Notes under the pieces: generated by a model
What the model saw: the letters and a program-made list of their open reading frames with translations, nothing else
The model's database searches: none
Told to the model about the DNA's origin: nothing
Shown here: in pieces, positions 25,688 to 34,601 of the stretch
Numbering within the stretch: position 1 is the first letter of the stretch
Layout: every line of letters starts with the position of its first letter
Translations under genes and position numbers: made by a program
Source: Dethiobacter alkaliphilus
Lineage (GTDB): Bacteria; Bacillota; Dethiobacteria; DTU022; UBA8154
Assembly: GCA_016841605.1 (NCBI GenBank)
Contig: JAENYV010000020.1
Location: 1 to 55,802 of the forward strand
Reading direction: 5' to 3'
Length of the DNA stretch: 55,802 nt

Positions 25688-26688
25688 CGACAGAAAAAAG
25701 AATAGACGATATAAAAATCCAAGGAATTTATGACTTTGGCTACGGAATCGTAGCAAAAATGGTCATGTGCGACAACAGCATAAGCATTGGAGCGAAAGCA
25801 CTATATGCATATATTTGTACCTTCGCAGGTTCAGAGAAAAAAGCTTGGCCGGGGAGGGCAAAGATATGTTCTGATCTCAACATCAGCAAGGACAGTTTTT
25901 CAAAATATATAAAAGAATTAAAAACACGCAACTATATTGCTGTTCAACATCGAAAAAATGAAAAATGTCAATTTATAAGAAACGTATATATAATTATTAC
26001 GCAGCTTGAAGATCCTCAGCAGAAAAAACCGTGTCCGGAAAAATCAGACACGGCACAAGATCCTAAAAAGTCGCAATCGGAGCCGTGTCCTAAAAAACCA
26101 TGTCCGGAAAAACCGTGTCCGGAAATTTCGGACACTAACATTAACAGATCTTTTAAAATTACCAGTACTAAAAAAAAACAACGTGATCCGGATCAGGTTA
26201 TCGTGAGGGAACCCGATCCGGATTCTTTTTCCCATAAGCCCGTTGTTGTTTCTTTCAGAAATAAGTCATGTCATAAGAAAGAAAGTAATTGCAGTAAAAA
26301 TGACGATAGTTCTTTTGCTGTTGGGGATAACTTTAAAGATGTGGTTCAGACTCTTATGAAATATGGGGTTGATCAGAATAAAGCCGAGGAGCTGGCCGGG
26401 TCTTTTAGTGCAGAGCGAATAAAGAAGGTGCTAAATTATACCAGCTCAAAGAAACCCACTAAAACATCCGGATACATTATCAGCGCGCTGGAAAACGGGT
26501 GGAGCATACCAGAGGATATGAACTCACAGGCCATAGATGAAGAAAAAAAGGATCTGCTTAAGGAGCGAACCAGAGAAATACTTAAAAATCTTGAGGAAGC
26601 ACGGAAGAATTCTGCTCCTCTTAGCGTTCAGGCAGAACATATTGGTGCTATTTTATCACGTTTAAGATGCACCGCTGCCCCTGGCTAA
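25684..26688 (+). CDS. Replication-initiator-like HTH protein with CPEK repeats
   Basis: Residues 20-105 form the same winged-helix unit (SIGAKALYAYICTFAG, WPGRAKICSDLNISKDSF, a basic wing). Residues 116-150 are a low-complexity linker with repeated P-C-P-E-K units whose DNA contains several CCGTGTCC boxes. The C-terminal part (VVQTLMKYGVDQNKAEELAG, ...SSKKPTKTSGYIISALENGW) looks like a DnaD/Rep C-terminal domain with a YI--AL--GW helix. It overlaps the previous gene by four bases. Theta-type Firmicute initiators often carry their origin in such a linker. Confidence 0.65.
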   Translation: MTTEKRIDDIKIQGIYDFGYGIVAKMVMCDNSISIGAKALYAYICTFAGSEKKAWPGRAKICSDLNISKDSFSKYIKELKTRNYIAVQHRKNEKCQFIRNVYIIITQLEDPQQKKPCPEKSDTAQDPKKSQSEPCPKKPCPEKPCPEISDTNINRSFKITSTKKKQRDPDQVIVREPDPDSFSHKPVVVSFRNKSCHKKESNCSKNDDSSFAVGDNFKDVVQTLMKYGVDQNKAEELAGSFSAERIKKVLNYTSSKKPTKTSGYIISALENGWSIPEDMNSQAIDEEKKDLLKERTREILKNLEEARKNSAPLSVQAEHIGAILSRLRCTAAPG

Positions 26689-26861
26689 ATACGGGCAAGT
26701 AAATGCAATGGGTGCTTTGTTACTGTAGGAAATTAAGTTGGTTCCCCGATGCGCAGCCCGGATCGCTACGCTTGCCACCTCCAACCGGAGCTCCAAAAGA
26801 AACACCAATTTCTGGCCGAAATCTGGTTGCGTTTTACCCGGAATTTTACTGCGTTTTTCGT

Positions 26862-26906
26862 AATGCAGGATAAGGGTTCTATAACCTATCGTCGGCAGTG
26901 CCGACG
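26862..26906 (-). other. Candidate origin of transfer (oriT)
   Basis: On the minus strand TTATCCTG|C (26873-26865) matches the IncP-type nic consensus YATCCTG|Y used by MobP relaxases. On the 5' side of it lies a perfect seven-base-pair inverted repeat CGTCGGC-AGT-GCCGACG (26890-26906). The site is 95-135 bases upstream of the relaxosome genes, the usual place. Nicking as drawn would transfer the left side first and the transfer genes last. Confidence 0.5.
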
Positions 26907-26920
26907 AAATCGATATTTAA

Positions 26921-26964
26921 GGGTTATATAACTGGAGAATAGTTATATAAAAGTTATATAACCC
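26921..26964. promoter_or_regulatory. GTTATATAAC operator array
   Basis: Three GTTATATAA boxes (26923, 26942, 26953) are arranged so that GGGTTATATAACT and AGTTATATAACCC are inverted around the centre. They lie just upstream of the RHH accessory gene and are likely its autoregulatory or relaxosome binding sites. Confidence 0.6.
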
Positions 26965-26999
26965 TATTTTTATCTAAATATGGGAGGTGATGTAATTAC

Positions 27000-27437
27000 A
27001 TGGGTGTCAATAAAAGCAATTATCCGCATACGATCTATATTCCCATTACAGAAGAAATGCACAAGGCTATTAAAAAAATGGCTAAATTGAAAGGAATTCC
27101 TAAGACAACATTAATTAGAAAAACAATTAGCAGTTACTTAAAATTAGAAGATGAAGAGAATTCGATGGATTTGATACAGAAAATGGTTGCTGATGCAGTT
27201 GAAGAAAAGCTTAAACCAGTTGAAAACCGGCTGGCAAAAATCACTGCAAAGACGGCGATGGCAGCGGTAATGACAATGTATGTTGAAGCTGCACTTCTAG
27301 GCCGGCATGAAAAAGATGTTGTTAATATATTTCGGGAAGCTAGGCAGAAAGCAATTGCCTTTGTCCAATCCGGAATACCGAACACAGGTCAGTTGGAAAA
27401 TTTGGCTAAAAATGCTGCTGCAAAGGGTGATGACTAA
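27000..27437 (+). CDS. RHH relaxosome accessory protein (MobC/NikA-like role)
   Basis: The N-terminal 50 residues are a ribbon-helix-helix unit (HTIYIPITEEMHKAIKKMAKLKGIPKTTLIRKTISSYL). A helical C-terminal part follows. It ends one base into the relaxase start (TAATGG), so the two are coupled. Such proteins bind oriT and help the relaxase open the nic region. A TGGGAGGTGATG site lies upstream. Confidence 0.7.
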   Translation: MGVNKSNYPHTIYIPITEEMHKAIKKMAKLKGIPKTTLIRKTISSYLKLEDEENSMDLIQKMVADAVEEKLKPVENRLAKITAKTAMAAVMTMYVEAALLGRHEKDVVNIFREARQKAIAFVQSGIPNTGQLENLAKNAAAKGDD

Positions 27438-28726
27438 TGGCTATCTCAAATGCTCCGCTGATTATCCTGGCAAGTTTTCACCAACATAATTCGGATACGG
27501 TTAATAAACATACTCGACATATAGAGTATATTGCTACACGGCCAGGGGTTGATCGGGGTGCCAACCGTGAAGACCTGGAGCCCGAAGATATTCCGGCTGA
27601 CATTCACACGGAATATATATCTGAGCGTCCGGGTTCATCCGGCCTGTTTGGTTATCGGGAAATTGATAACTATAAAGATATTCAGAAAGAGCTGGCTGAA
27701 AATAAAGGATTTAGCTGGCGATTCGTCGTCTCGCTCCGAGCCGACGATGCTGTTAATATGGGCTATGATGTTCGGGATAAATGGGAAGAAACTCTTAAAA
27801 GCCAGATGAATACCATTGGAGAAAAAATGGGCATTGATCGAAGCAATCTGCGCTGGGCTGCTGCTTTTCATGTTCATCCACAGCAAATTAACTGCCATGC
27901 CCATATCGTTATTTGGCAGAAAGATGTTGTACGCACTATAGGGAAATTATCAGCTAAAGCAATGAAAGAGATCAAAAGGACCTTCGGGAACGAAATTTAT
28001 CGAGAAGAACGGTTGCATCAAATGCAGATTAAAACCCTTATGCGTGATTACATCCGAGATAATGCCAAGGGGAGTATTTCAAAAGCAAAAGAATTGATCC
28101 GGGAGCTGCGGGAGGCGAAAAAAGAAGGTGAGATAGATTTAAAAGCCTGGGGATTTTATGAAAAAGCTTCTTTATCTCCAGAATTGCATAAGGAGATAGA
28201 ACTTACCGAAAAACTACATTCTTTATCCAGGAATATGCCGGGCAAAGGCCGGGCGGCACTGCAGTTTATGCCTCCGAACGTAAAACAGGAAGCCAGAGAA
28301 ATCGCGGACTGGATACTCCGGCAGCCGCACTTCCGGCAGCAGGTAGAAAAGCATGGCAAAGCAGCAGAGCAGTTGTACGGCACCTATGTTAAGGATGCTG
28401 TCAAATTGCAGCAAGCCGGGGATAAAGCATATTCGGACATCCGGGACAGGGTGGCCAATATCGTTGTTAGGGCCGGTGCTGAATTAAACAGGGCCGCCAA
28501 ACAAGAAAAATGGGATCAAAAGATGAAAAAGATCTCAGCAACCCGGACTGTCCGGACCTGTTGGAGATCAGCTTGGCAGGCGGTAGAGCAGGGAAGGGTA
28601 CAAGCGGAAGCGCAGGCCGAATTGGAAAAACGGAGAATGGTTGCAAAGGAACAAGCACAAAAACTAAAGGAAAAATACAAGGGCAAAGATTATCAGGACA
28701 AAGAAGAAGAGATAAAAAGGATGTGA
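27437..28726 (+). CDS. MobP3-family relaxase
   Basis: The 429-residue protein has SWRFVVSLRADDA-type motif near residue 95 and the HUH metal site HVHPQQINCHAHIVIW at about 145-160, where the histidines bind the divalent ion. The catalytic tyrosine is probably among those in the first third (for example in HIEYIATRPG, a motif typical of MobP3). The C-terminal half is a long charged coiled coil. The relaxase nicks oriT and carries the T-strand to the coupling protein encoded eight bases downstream. Confidence 0.85.
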   Translation: MAISNAPLIILASFHQHNSDTVNKHTRHIEYIATRPGVDRGANREDLEPEDIPADIHTEYISERPGSSGLFGYREIDNYKDIQKELAENKGFSWRFVVSLRADDAVNMGYDVRDKWEETLKSQMNTIGEKMGIDRSNLRWAAAFHVHPQQINCHAHIVIWQKDVVRTIGKLSAKAMKEIKRTFGNEIYREERLHQMQIKTLMRDYIRDNAKGSISKAKELIRELREAKKEGEIDLKAWGFYEKASLSPELHKEIELTEKLHSLSRNMPGKGRAALQFMPPNVKQEAREIADWILRQPHFRQQVEKHGKAAEQLYGTYVKDAVKLQQAGDKAYSDIRDRVANIVVRAGAELNRAAKQEKWDQKMKKISATRTVRTCWRSAWQAVEQGRVQAEAQAELEKRRMVAKEQAQKLKEKYKGKDYQDKEEEIKRM

Positions 28727-28733
28727 GAGAGCC

Positions 28734-30614
28734 TTGTTAAACCGAAAGACAGGAATAATCATTCTGGTTCTGCTATTTATCGTAGCGGACCTTTTTATTT
28801 TGCCGCTGTTGGTCCAGTTCCCCCTGTTTTTTGCAGCTAATCCAATGGCGGCAGCCGGGAATTTTTCGGAATTTGTTAAGGCCAATCCGTTTGCTGGACC
28901 GAAGGAACTGCTTGGCGATAATGACTTGCGCAAGCTTTGGTTTTACCTGCAGCCGCTTGTTGTCTCCGGATTCCTTTGGATTATGTGGCAGCCGGGAGTG
29001 CAACGAAAAAAAAACCGCATAGGAGACGGAGTAGGAGGTCCGGAGCAAGCCGAATATTCAATCACTCACGGCAGCAGCAGGTGGCAGACCAAGAAAGAAA
29101 TCGACAGGAATACAACAATATGGAAAGTGGATCAGAAGCCCCCGAAAGGGGGTGTTGTTTTGGGATACGATGAAAGGCAGGGCAAAGCATGGCTGGAGAC
29201 AAACGACTTGCACACCCTGATCATCGGTGCAACCAGGTCCGGAAAAACCCGGAGACTGATATTTCCAACCATCTGGGAGCTTGGAAAAGCTGGTGAAAGC
29301 ATGATCCTGACAGATCCCAAAGGCGAGCTTTACGAACGAAGCAGAGACTACCTCCGGAGTCAGGGCTATAGCATCACATTGTTAGACTTTCGTAACCCCC
29401 GCAGGGGCAACCGCTGGAATCCTATTCAGTCTGTTGTTGATGCAGTTGAACAAAATGACTTCAGCCGGGCAAGTGAGACGGCCTGGGATATTGCACATAT
29501 GATCGTTCACCAGAAACCTCATTCCGGAGACCCGGTTTGGGCTAATGGTGAAGAGTCAACTATTGCAGCATTGATTCTGCTGTCCGTGATCGAAGCACCT
29601 GCAAATAATTTTAAGCATATGGGGACGGCTTATACCATTCTCTACAGCTTGGGAGCTGCCGATGAGGACGGGAAACTGCCACTTAACGACTATATTACCG
29701 ACTTGCCAACCGGACACCTGGCGAAAGCAGCGTATGGAACTGCATTACTTGCACCTTATCGACAAAGAGGCAGCTTTTTTACTGGCGCAAGCGCAGACCT
29801 GCGTTTGTGGGCTGACCCAAGCATAGTTAATTTAACCAGCAAACAGGATCATGATCTGAGCATGCCGGGTAAAGAAAAAACAGCAGTATTCCTTTGCATT
29901 CCAGACGAAAAAAGCACCAGGCACATCCTTGCCAGTCTCTATATCGACCAGGTTTACCAGCTACTCGTTTCTTTAGCCGTCCAGCATGGGGGGCGGCTGC
30001 CCGTCCGGGTGAATTTTCTTCTTGATGAATTCGGAAATATGCCTGCAATTGGCGATTTCGATAAAAAACTTACTGTTGCCGGGGGCAGAAACATTCGTTT
30101 CGCTCTGGTTACTCAGGATATTGCACAGCTAAAACGTCACTACAAGGAAACAGCCCAGACGATTACTGGTAATTGTCATACCTGGATCTATTTAGTCACG
30201 GCTGATGTTGAAACAGCTAAACTAATCAGCGCAAAGACCGGACAATACACCGTTGAAACAGACAGCTATTCCAGTAGCGTAAGGGACAAAGATTCAAGTG
30301 TGGGGGTGAACTATAGCACGACCGGCAGAGCATTGCTTTTGCTGGATGAGGTTATGCGCTGGCCACAGGATATGAGCTTGGTACTTCAGTCCAGAAATTT
30401 TCCGATGAAACTTTCTCTTCCGGATCTCAGCCGCTGGCCTGCTAATAAAGAGCTTATCCCCGGAGAGCCTGAACAGGAAATGACAATAGAAATGCCGGAA
30501 ATATGGCTGCCGGAGATGGGAACGCAGTTGATAAAAAAAGCAAGTCAAGAACCCATTCTGCACAGACCAAAAGAACGGGATGCGGAGCCTGAACAGAGCA
30601 ATATGAATTTTTAA
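28734..30614 (+). CDS. virD4: VirD4/TraG type IV coupling protein
   Basis: Two N-terminal membrane helices (about residues 6-34 and 70-86) precede a cytosolic ATPase. Walker A is GATRSGKT at 165-172, Walker B is LLDEFGNMP near 428-435, and VTQDIAQLK is the Q-motif after it. It recruits the relaxase-DNA complex to the secretion channel. A TTG start is used, or the annotation misses a few residues. Length (626) is normal for Gram-positive TraG/VirD4. Confidence 0.9.
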   Translation: MLNRKTGIIILVLLFIVADLFILPLLVQFPLFFAANPMAAAGNFSEFVKANPFAGPKELLGDNDLRKLWFYLQPLVVSGFLWIMWQPGVQRKKNRIGDGVGGPEQAEYSITHGSSRWQTKKEIDRNTTIWKVDQKPPKGGVVLGYDERQGKAWLETNDLHTLIIGATRSGKTRRLIFPTIWELGKAGESMILTDPKGELYERSRDYLRSQGYSITLLDFRNPRRGNRWNPIQSVVDAVEQNDFSRASETAWDIAHMIVHQKPHSGDPVWANGEESTIAALILLSVIEAPANNFKHMGTAYTILYSLGAADEDGKLPLNDYITDLPTGHLAKAAYGTALLAPYRQRGSFFTGASADLRLWADPSIVNLTSKQDHDLSMPGKEKTAVFLCIPDEKSTRHILASLYIDQVYQLLVSLAVQHGGRLPVRVNFLLDEFGNMPAIGDFDKKLTVAGGRNIRFALVTQDIAQLKRHYKETAQTITGNCHTWIYLVTADVETAKLISAKTGQYTVETDSYSSSVRDKDSSVGVNYSTTGRALLLLDEVMRWPQDMSLVLQSRNFPMKLSLPDLSRWPANKELIPGEPEQEMTIEMPEIWLPEMGTQLIKKASQEPILHRPKERDAEPEQSNMNF

Positions 30615-30645
30615 CTTACTTTTTCTGAAGAGGAGGTGAAATATA

Positions 30646-30897
30646 ATGCCGCAGGTAGTCACGGGTGCACAGCAGCTTCTGCAGGATATACTGAGTTGGC
30701 TGTTGATCCTGATCCCCATCGCCGGGGGTATGATGATTGGATATCATGCCTTGATGAAGACCTTGAGCGATGGCGATCCGGCAACGGTCGCAGAAAAGAA
30801 CAAGAAGATTAAACAAGTGCTCGTCGGTGTCGTTATCGGGATGTCAGCGAGCGGAATAGTTAGTGCAATACTTACCTATTTTGTTGTTTCGGAATAG
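30646..30897 (+). CDS. VirB2-like two-helix membrane subunit
   Basis: The 83-residue protein has two hydrophobic helices (LLILIPIAGGMMIGYHALM and VLVGVVIGMSASGIVSAIL) separated by a charged loop, as in VirB2/TrbC-like pilin subunits of Gram-positive transfer operons. The C-terminus ends SAILTYFVVSE. A duplicated 40-base stretch just after the stop encodes SAIIAYFRK, suggesting the original end was different. GAGGAGGTGAAATATA precedes the ATG. Confidence 0.65.
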   Translation: MPQVVTGAQQLLQDILSWLLILIPIAGGMMIGYHALMKTLSDGDPATVAEKNKKIKQVLVGVVIGMSASGIVSAILTYFVVSE

Positions 30898-30928
30898 TTA
30901 GTGCAATAATCGCTTATTTTAGAAAGTA

Positions 30929-30950
30929 AGGCCCTCCTTCCGGAGGGCCT
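30929..30950 (+). terminator. Hairpin between virB2- and virB6-like genes
   Basis: AGGCCCTCC pairs with GGAGGGCCT around TTCC. Only a weak T-run follows, so it may act as a partial terminator or mRNA-stabilising stem that lowers expression of the downstream channel genes relative to the pilin. Confidence 0.6.
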
Positions 30951-31000
30951 GCTGATTCTTTAAAAGTTGTGGTTTAAATTCTAAAAGGTGGTAAATCAAT

Positions 31001-31855
31001 ATGCTTAGCCAAATCCAAGAAATAATTTCCGGTGTGATTAACGGCTATTTTATAGAGCTCCTGGAAACTTGCGTCCAATGGCTTGCTGAAGTTGTCGCAG
31101 GAATAATCAGCGGTGCAAGCAATGTGCTGGATTTACCGATTATTGATCAGGGCATTCTTTATGCGCAAGGAATAGCATCCTGTTTCCTCGTCGTTAAAGT
31201 CGCGTTTGAAGCCTTCCATACCTGGATCTTATACTCCAACGGCGATCAGGACGCAGACCCGCAGGGCTTGCTTGTCGGTACGGCCAAAGCCGCGGCAGTG
31301 ATCTGGTGTCTGCCGTGGGGTGTGAAGTATCTATACCAGCTTGGCACTACAATTGCGACTGATGTTGCACAACTTGGCGGTATCTCCGGAGATGCGGGGT
31401 TCGGCAATATATTTGTCGCTATGAGCGGTCTCCCGCTGCTGGTAATTGCAGCTCTTGTTGGCATTGTACTTTTAATTATTATATATATTCAGACTTTTAT
31501 CCGTGCTGCAACCCTCGGGATGCTGGTGGTAATCGGACCTATCCTTGCAGTCCAGCAAGTAGGCGGCGGGGAGCTTTTCAGCATGTGGCTGAAGGAGCTC
31601 GTAGTTGTCTGTTTCAGCCAGGCTATCCAGATCTTCATGATCATGGCTGCGGCGTATGCATTCACAAACGTCTTTTTCGATAACCCTATGACGAATGGAT
31701 TGATGCTGCTGGGCTGGCTGTGGGCAACGGTGAAAGCCCCGGCCACACTCCGGCAGATGCTGTATTCCAGCGGTATCGGCAGTACGGCCGGGAATGTTGC
31801 ACAGACTGCAGGGACAATGGTAATTGTTAGAAAGATGATGACAAGGGGTGCTTAA
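31001..31855 (+). CDS. VirB6/TrbL-like polytopic membrane protein
   Basis: The 284 residues contain about six hydrophobic helices, including LLVIAALVGIVLLIIIYIQTF and TLGMLVVIGPILAV, followed by a W-x-K-E-L-V segment typical of TrbL/VirB6 inner-membrane channel proteins. An N-terminal region is amphipathic. It lies in the conserved order pilin - VirB6 - VirB3 - VirB4. Confidence 0.75.
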   Translation: MLSQIQEIISGVINGYFIELLETCVQWLAEVVAGIISGASNVLDLPIIDQGILYAQGIASCFLVVKVAFEAFHTWILYSNGDQDADPQGLLVGTAKAAAVIWCLPWGVKYLYQLGTTIATDVAQLGGISGDAGFGNIFVAMSGLPLLVIAALVGIVLLIIIYIQTFIRAATLGMLVVIGPILAVQQVGGGELFSMWLKELVVVCFSQAIQIFMIMAAAYAFTNVFFDNPMTNGLMLLGWLWATVKAPATLRQMLYSSGIGSTAGNVAQTAGTMVIVRKMMTRGA

Positions 31856-31856
31856 T

Positions 31857-32162
31857 ATGTATTTGATACCCAGGAACGTAACGCAGAAGTTCGAATTTTT
31901 TCCGGGTTTTGGCTGGATAGAGCTATTTCTTACACTGGCGGGTCTCATAATTGGGCTTGGTCTTTTTTTTATTGCCGGGATTTTTACCCGTACCTTTGCC
32001 CGAAGCTTGTTAGTTATCTTTTTTACAGCAATTGGATTTATTATTTCAAAAGGAGATCCCCGCACTGGAAAAACAGTGTTGTCATTGGTTCAAGACGCAA
32101 AAACATGGAAAACGAGACAGCGGCGTTTTCTTTACTATTTCGGAACGGGAGGGGATAAGTAA
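31857..32162 (+). CDS. VirB3/PrgI-like membrane protein
   Basis: From the ATG at 31857 (AAGGGGTGC upstream) the 101-residue protein begins YLIPRNV and has two adjacent membrane helices (WIELFLTLAGLIIGLGLFFI and ARSLLVIFFTAIGFII) followed by a basic cytosolic tail. This is the design of VirB3/PrgI/DUF5592-type proteins that anchor VirB4 ATPases. The VirB4 pieces follow directly. Confidence 0.7.
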   Translation: MYLIPRNVTQKFEFFPGFGWIELFLTLAGLIIGLGLFFIAGIFTRTFARSLLVIFFTAIGFIISKGDPRTGKTVLSLVQDAKTWKTRQRRFLYYFGTGGDK

Positions 32163-32828
32163 ATGCTTACAAAACTAAAAAATAAGGTGAAGAAAAAGCA
32201 GGCAAAAATAAATCAGGCCCAGCAATCAGAAATTAAACAGAAATCAGCGCAAGAATGGCTGCCGGTAAGAGATATTCAAAATTCGCTTCTTTACCGGAAG
32301 GATAAGCATTTGGTCGCTGTTTTAAAAATTGAGCCGGTAAATATATCCCTTTTAAGTGACAACGAGACGAAGCGCATCATAGCTGCAATGCATGAAGTAA
32401 TCAATGGCTTGCAGGAGCCTGCCCAATGGCTTTCTATCGGCAGGAGCGTCGATCTCGACGGATATATCGCCGGGCTGGAGCGGAAAGCACAGGAGAACCA
32501 AGATTTCGGCAGAAAAAAGCTGCTCAAGGGGTATATCCGTCAGGCGGCTGAAATGGCTTCCGGTGGAGATACTCTTGAGCGCAGATTTTATATTTTGCTG
32601 AGCCAGAAACAAGGGAAACATGCCGAAGATGAACTTTTAAACCGGGCCAGAGAACTGGCCGGGAATATAAGTGGTACCGGGCTGAGTACGGAGCTTTGTG
32701 TCGGCAAGCAGATAATCGACCTTCTTTTCACTTTCCACCAGCCGGGTCAGGCAGCGTTTGAACGTGCCCCGGACTTCGCTGGGCCGTATATGCCGCCGAT
32801 TACGAAAGGAGCTAATCAAAGTGGCTAG
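32163..32828 (+). CDS. VirB4 N-terminal domain encoded as a separate protein
   Basis: The 221-residue protein starts with a basic helix and contains EWLPVRDIQNSLLYRKDKHLVAVLKI and RFYILLSQKQG, which resemble the N-terminal (TrsE/CagE-like) half of VirB4 without any ATPase motif. It is immediately followed, with an eight-base overlap, by the ATPase-bearing protein. In many Gram-positive systems both parts are one chain of about 800 residues or show this split. Confidence 0.6.
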   Translation: MLTKLKNKVKKKQAKINQAQQSEIKQKSAQEWLPVRDIQNSLLYRKDKHLVAVLKIEPVNISLLSDNETKRIIAAMHEVINGLQEPAQWLSIGRSVDLDGYIAGLERKAQENQDFGRKKLLKGYIRQAAEMASGGDTLERRFYILLSQKQGKHAEDELLNRARELAGNISGTGLSTELCVGKQIIDLLFTFHQPGQAAFERAPDFAGPYMPPITKGANQSG

Positions 32829-34599
32829 AACAATTAAACGGGAAATTACCGGGCTTCATGATATTATCGCCCCTTCTGCCCTTGAGTTTCAGACTCAAAC
32901 GATTCAATTCGGCGATCAGGTTGCCAGAGTACTCGTTATTACCGATTACCCTCCCAACGTAGGGCCGGGCTGGATAGCCCGGATAGCACAATTGCCGGGT
33001 GTAACATGCTCAATTCACCTGCAGCCGACCGATCCGCTGCACCTGATCGGAGCTATTAACCGGAGCATTGGGGAGCTCACCAGTAAAGTAATCAATGGCG
33101 GCAATGCGCTGGTAGTGCAGCGAGCAGAAGAGCAGCTTGAGCACGCCAAAACGTTGATGAAGAAGATCGATCAGGAGCAGCAGCAGGTATTTTACTTCTG
33201 CGCTGTTTTAATGGTTGTGGCAAATGGTACGGATTCCTTAAACAGACGTGTCAAGCGCATTGAAACCAGCCTTGTCGGGGCGGGAATGCGTGGCCGGTCC
33301 CTCCTCTTTCGTCAGGAAGACGGGCTAAAAGCCGTGGGGCCGTGGGCTATGAATATGCCGGAAGTTGACGCGATGGGCAACAGGAACATGCCTTCGGAGA
33401 CGGTAGCGGCCAGCTTTCCTTTTACAAACAGTGGTATAAACGATGGGGAAGGTATCATCTTGGGCCGGGACAAAGACGGCGGGATTATCCTGGTAGATAT
33501 ATGGCGCAGGGGCAACGACAGGACAAATTCCAATTGGACTGTTCTTGGAAAACCGGGTGTAGGCAAAAGCACGACCATCAAAAAGCTCATGGCGAATGAA
33601 TACGCGCAAGGGAGCAAGGTGATTGTAGTAGATCCCGAGCGGGAATACTGCGATCTTTGCCAAAACGTTCGAGGCAGTTGGATCGATTGCGGCGGCAGTT
33701 CCGGGGGCCGTATTAATCCTTTGCAGGTGCGGGAAACCCCCGCCGGGGATGATGAAGACAGCGGCAAAGGTGCGGTAGCTGCGCACTTCCAGACTTTGAG
33801 AACTTTTTTCCGGCTGTATATGAAAGACGTTTCCGACACTGAACTGGCCATGTTGGAGCAGGTGATCGAAGAACTTTACCAAAAACGCGGCATTACATGG
33901 GATACAGATCTCTCTAATATTGTTAATGACCAATGGCCGGTTGTAAGTGACCTTTACAGCCTGATCAAAGAAAAAGAACAGCAGCAGCCGGAGAATTGGA
34001 AGAAGCTTTCCTTGCTGATCAGGCGCATTGCCGGGGGAGCCGACAGCGCACTATGGAACGGAGCAACGACCATCCATGCCGATACTGACTTTGTTGTGCT
34101 TGATGTGTTTGCCTTACAAGAATCCAGTGATGAAATTAAACGGGCGCAGTATTTCAATATTCTAAGCTGGGCTTGGAACGAGATCAGCCGGGATCGCCGG
34201 GAAAAGGTTATTCTCGTTGTCGATGAGGCTTATCTTCTCGTTGATCCTGATACTCCACAGGCTCTGCAGTTTCTGCGGAACACCTCAAAGCGTATCCGTA
34301 AATACGGCGGCAGCCTGATGGTGATCAGCCAAAATGTAAACGACTTTCTTGACCCCGCTGTTCGTAGACATGGGCAAGCGCTTCTTGATAACCCCTGTTT
34401 TAAGCTGATCATGGGTCAGGGTGAAAAGGACCTGGAGAGCCTTGTCCAGCTCATGCACTTATCTGAGGCAGAACAGGAGATGCTGGCACAGGGGAAAAGA
34501 GCCGAGGCATTATTAGTTGCCGGTGCTAAACGTGTCCATGCCAAAATAGAACTTGCCGCTCATGAGCCGGAGCTGTTCGGAGAGGCGGGAGGCAGATAA
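32821..34599 (+). CDS. virB4: VirB4-type conjugation ATPase
   Basis: The start is taken as GTG 32821, preceded by AAAGGAGC and overlapping the upstream stop. Walker A is GKPGVGKSTT near residue 242, Walker B is VILVVDEAYLLVD near 462, and MVISQNVNDFL is the following Q-type motif. VirB4 energises the assembly of the mating channel. At 592 residues it lacks the usual N-terminal third, which is encoded by the preceding gene. Confidence 0.9.
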   Translation: MARTIKREITGLHDIIAPSALEFQTQTIQFGDQVARVLVITDYPPNVGPGWIARIAQLPGVTCSIHLQPTDPLHLIGAINRSIGELTSKVINGGNALVVQRAEEQLEHAKTLMKKIDQEQQQVFYFCAVLMVVANGTDSLNRRVKRIETSLVGAGMRGRSLLFRQEDGLKAVGPWAMNMPEVDAMGNRNMPSETVAASFPFTNSGINDGEGIILGRDKDGGIILVDIWRRGNDRTNSNWTVLGKPGVGKSTTIKKLMANEYAQGSKVIVVDPEREYCDLCQNVRGSWIDCGGSSGGRINPLQVRETPAGDDEDSGKGAVAAHFQTLRTFFRLYMKDVSDTELAMLEQVIEELYQKRGITWDTDLSNIVNDQWPVVSDLYSLIKEKEQQQPENWKKLSLLIRRIAGGADSALWNGATTIHADTDFVVLDVFALQESSDEIKRAQYFNILSWAWNEISRDRREKVILVVDEAYLLVDPDTPQALQFLRNTSKRIRKYGGSLMVISQNVNDFLDPAVRRHGQALLDNPCFKLIMGQGEKDLESLVQLMHLSEAEQEMLAQGKRAEALLVAGAKRVHAKIELAAHEPELFGEAGGR

Positions 34600-34601
34600 A
34601 G

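Noticed and set aside
26000-26140. CRISPR-like array
   Set aside because: The repeats are short, unequal and inside a coding linker; no spacer-repeat periodicity. No CRISPR array was seen in the window.
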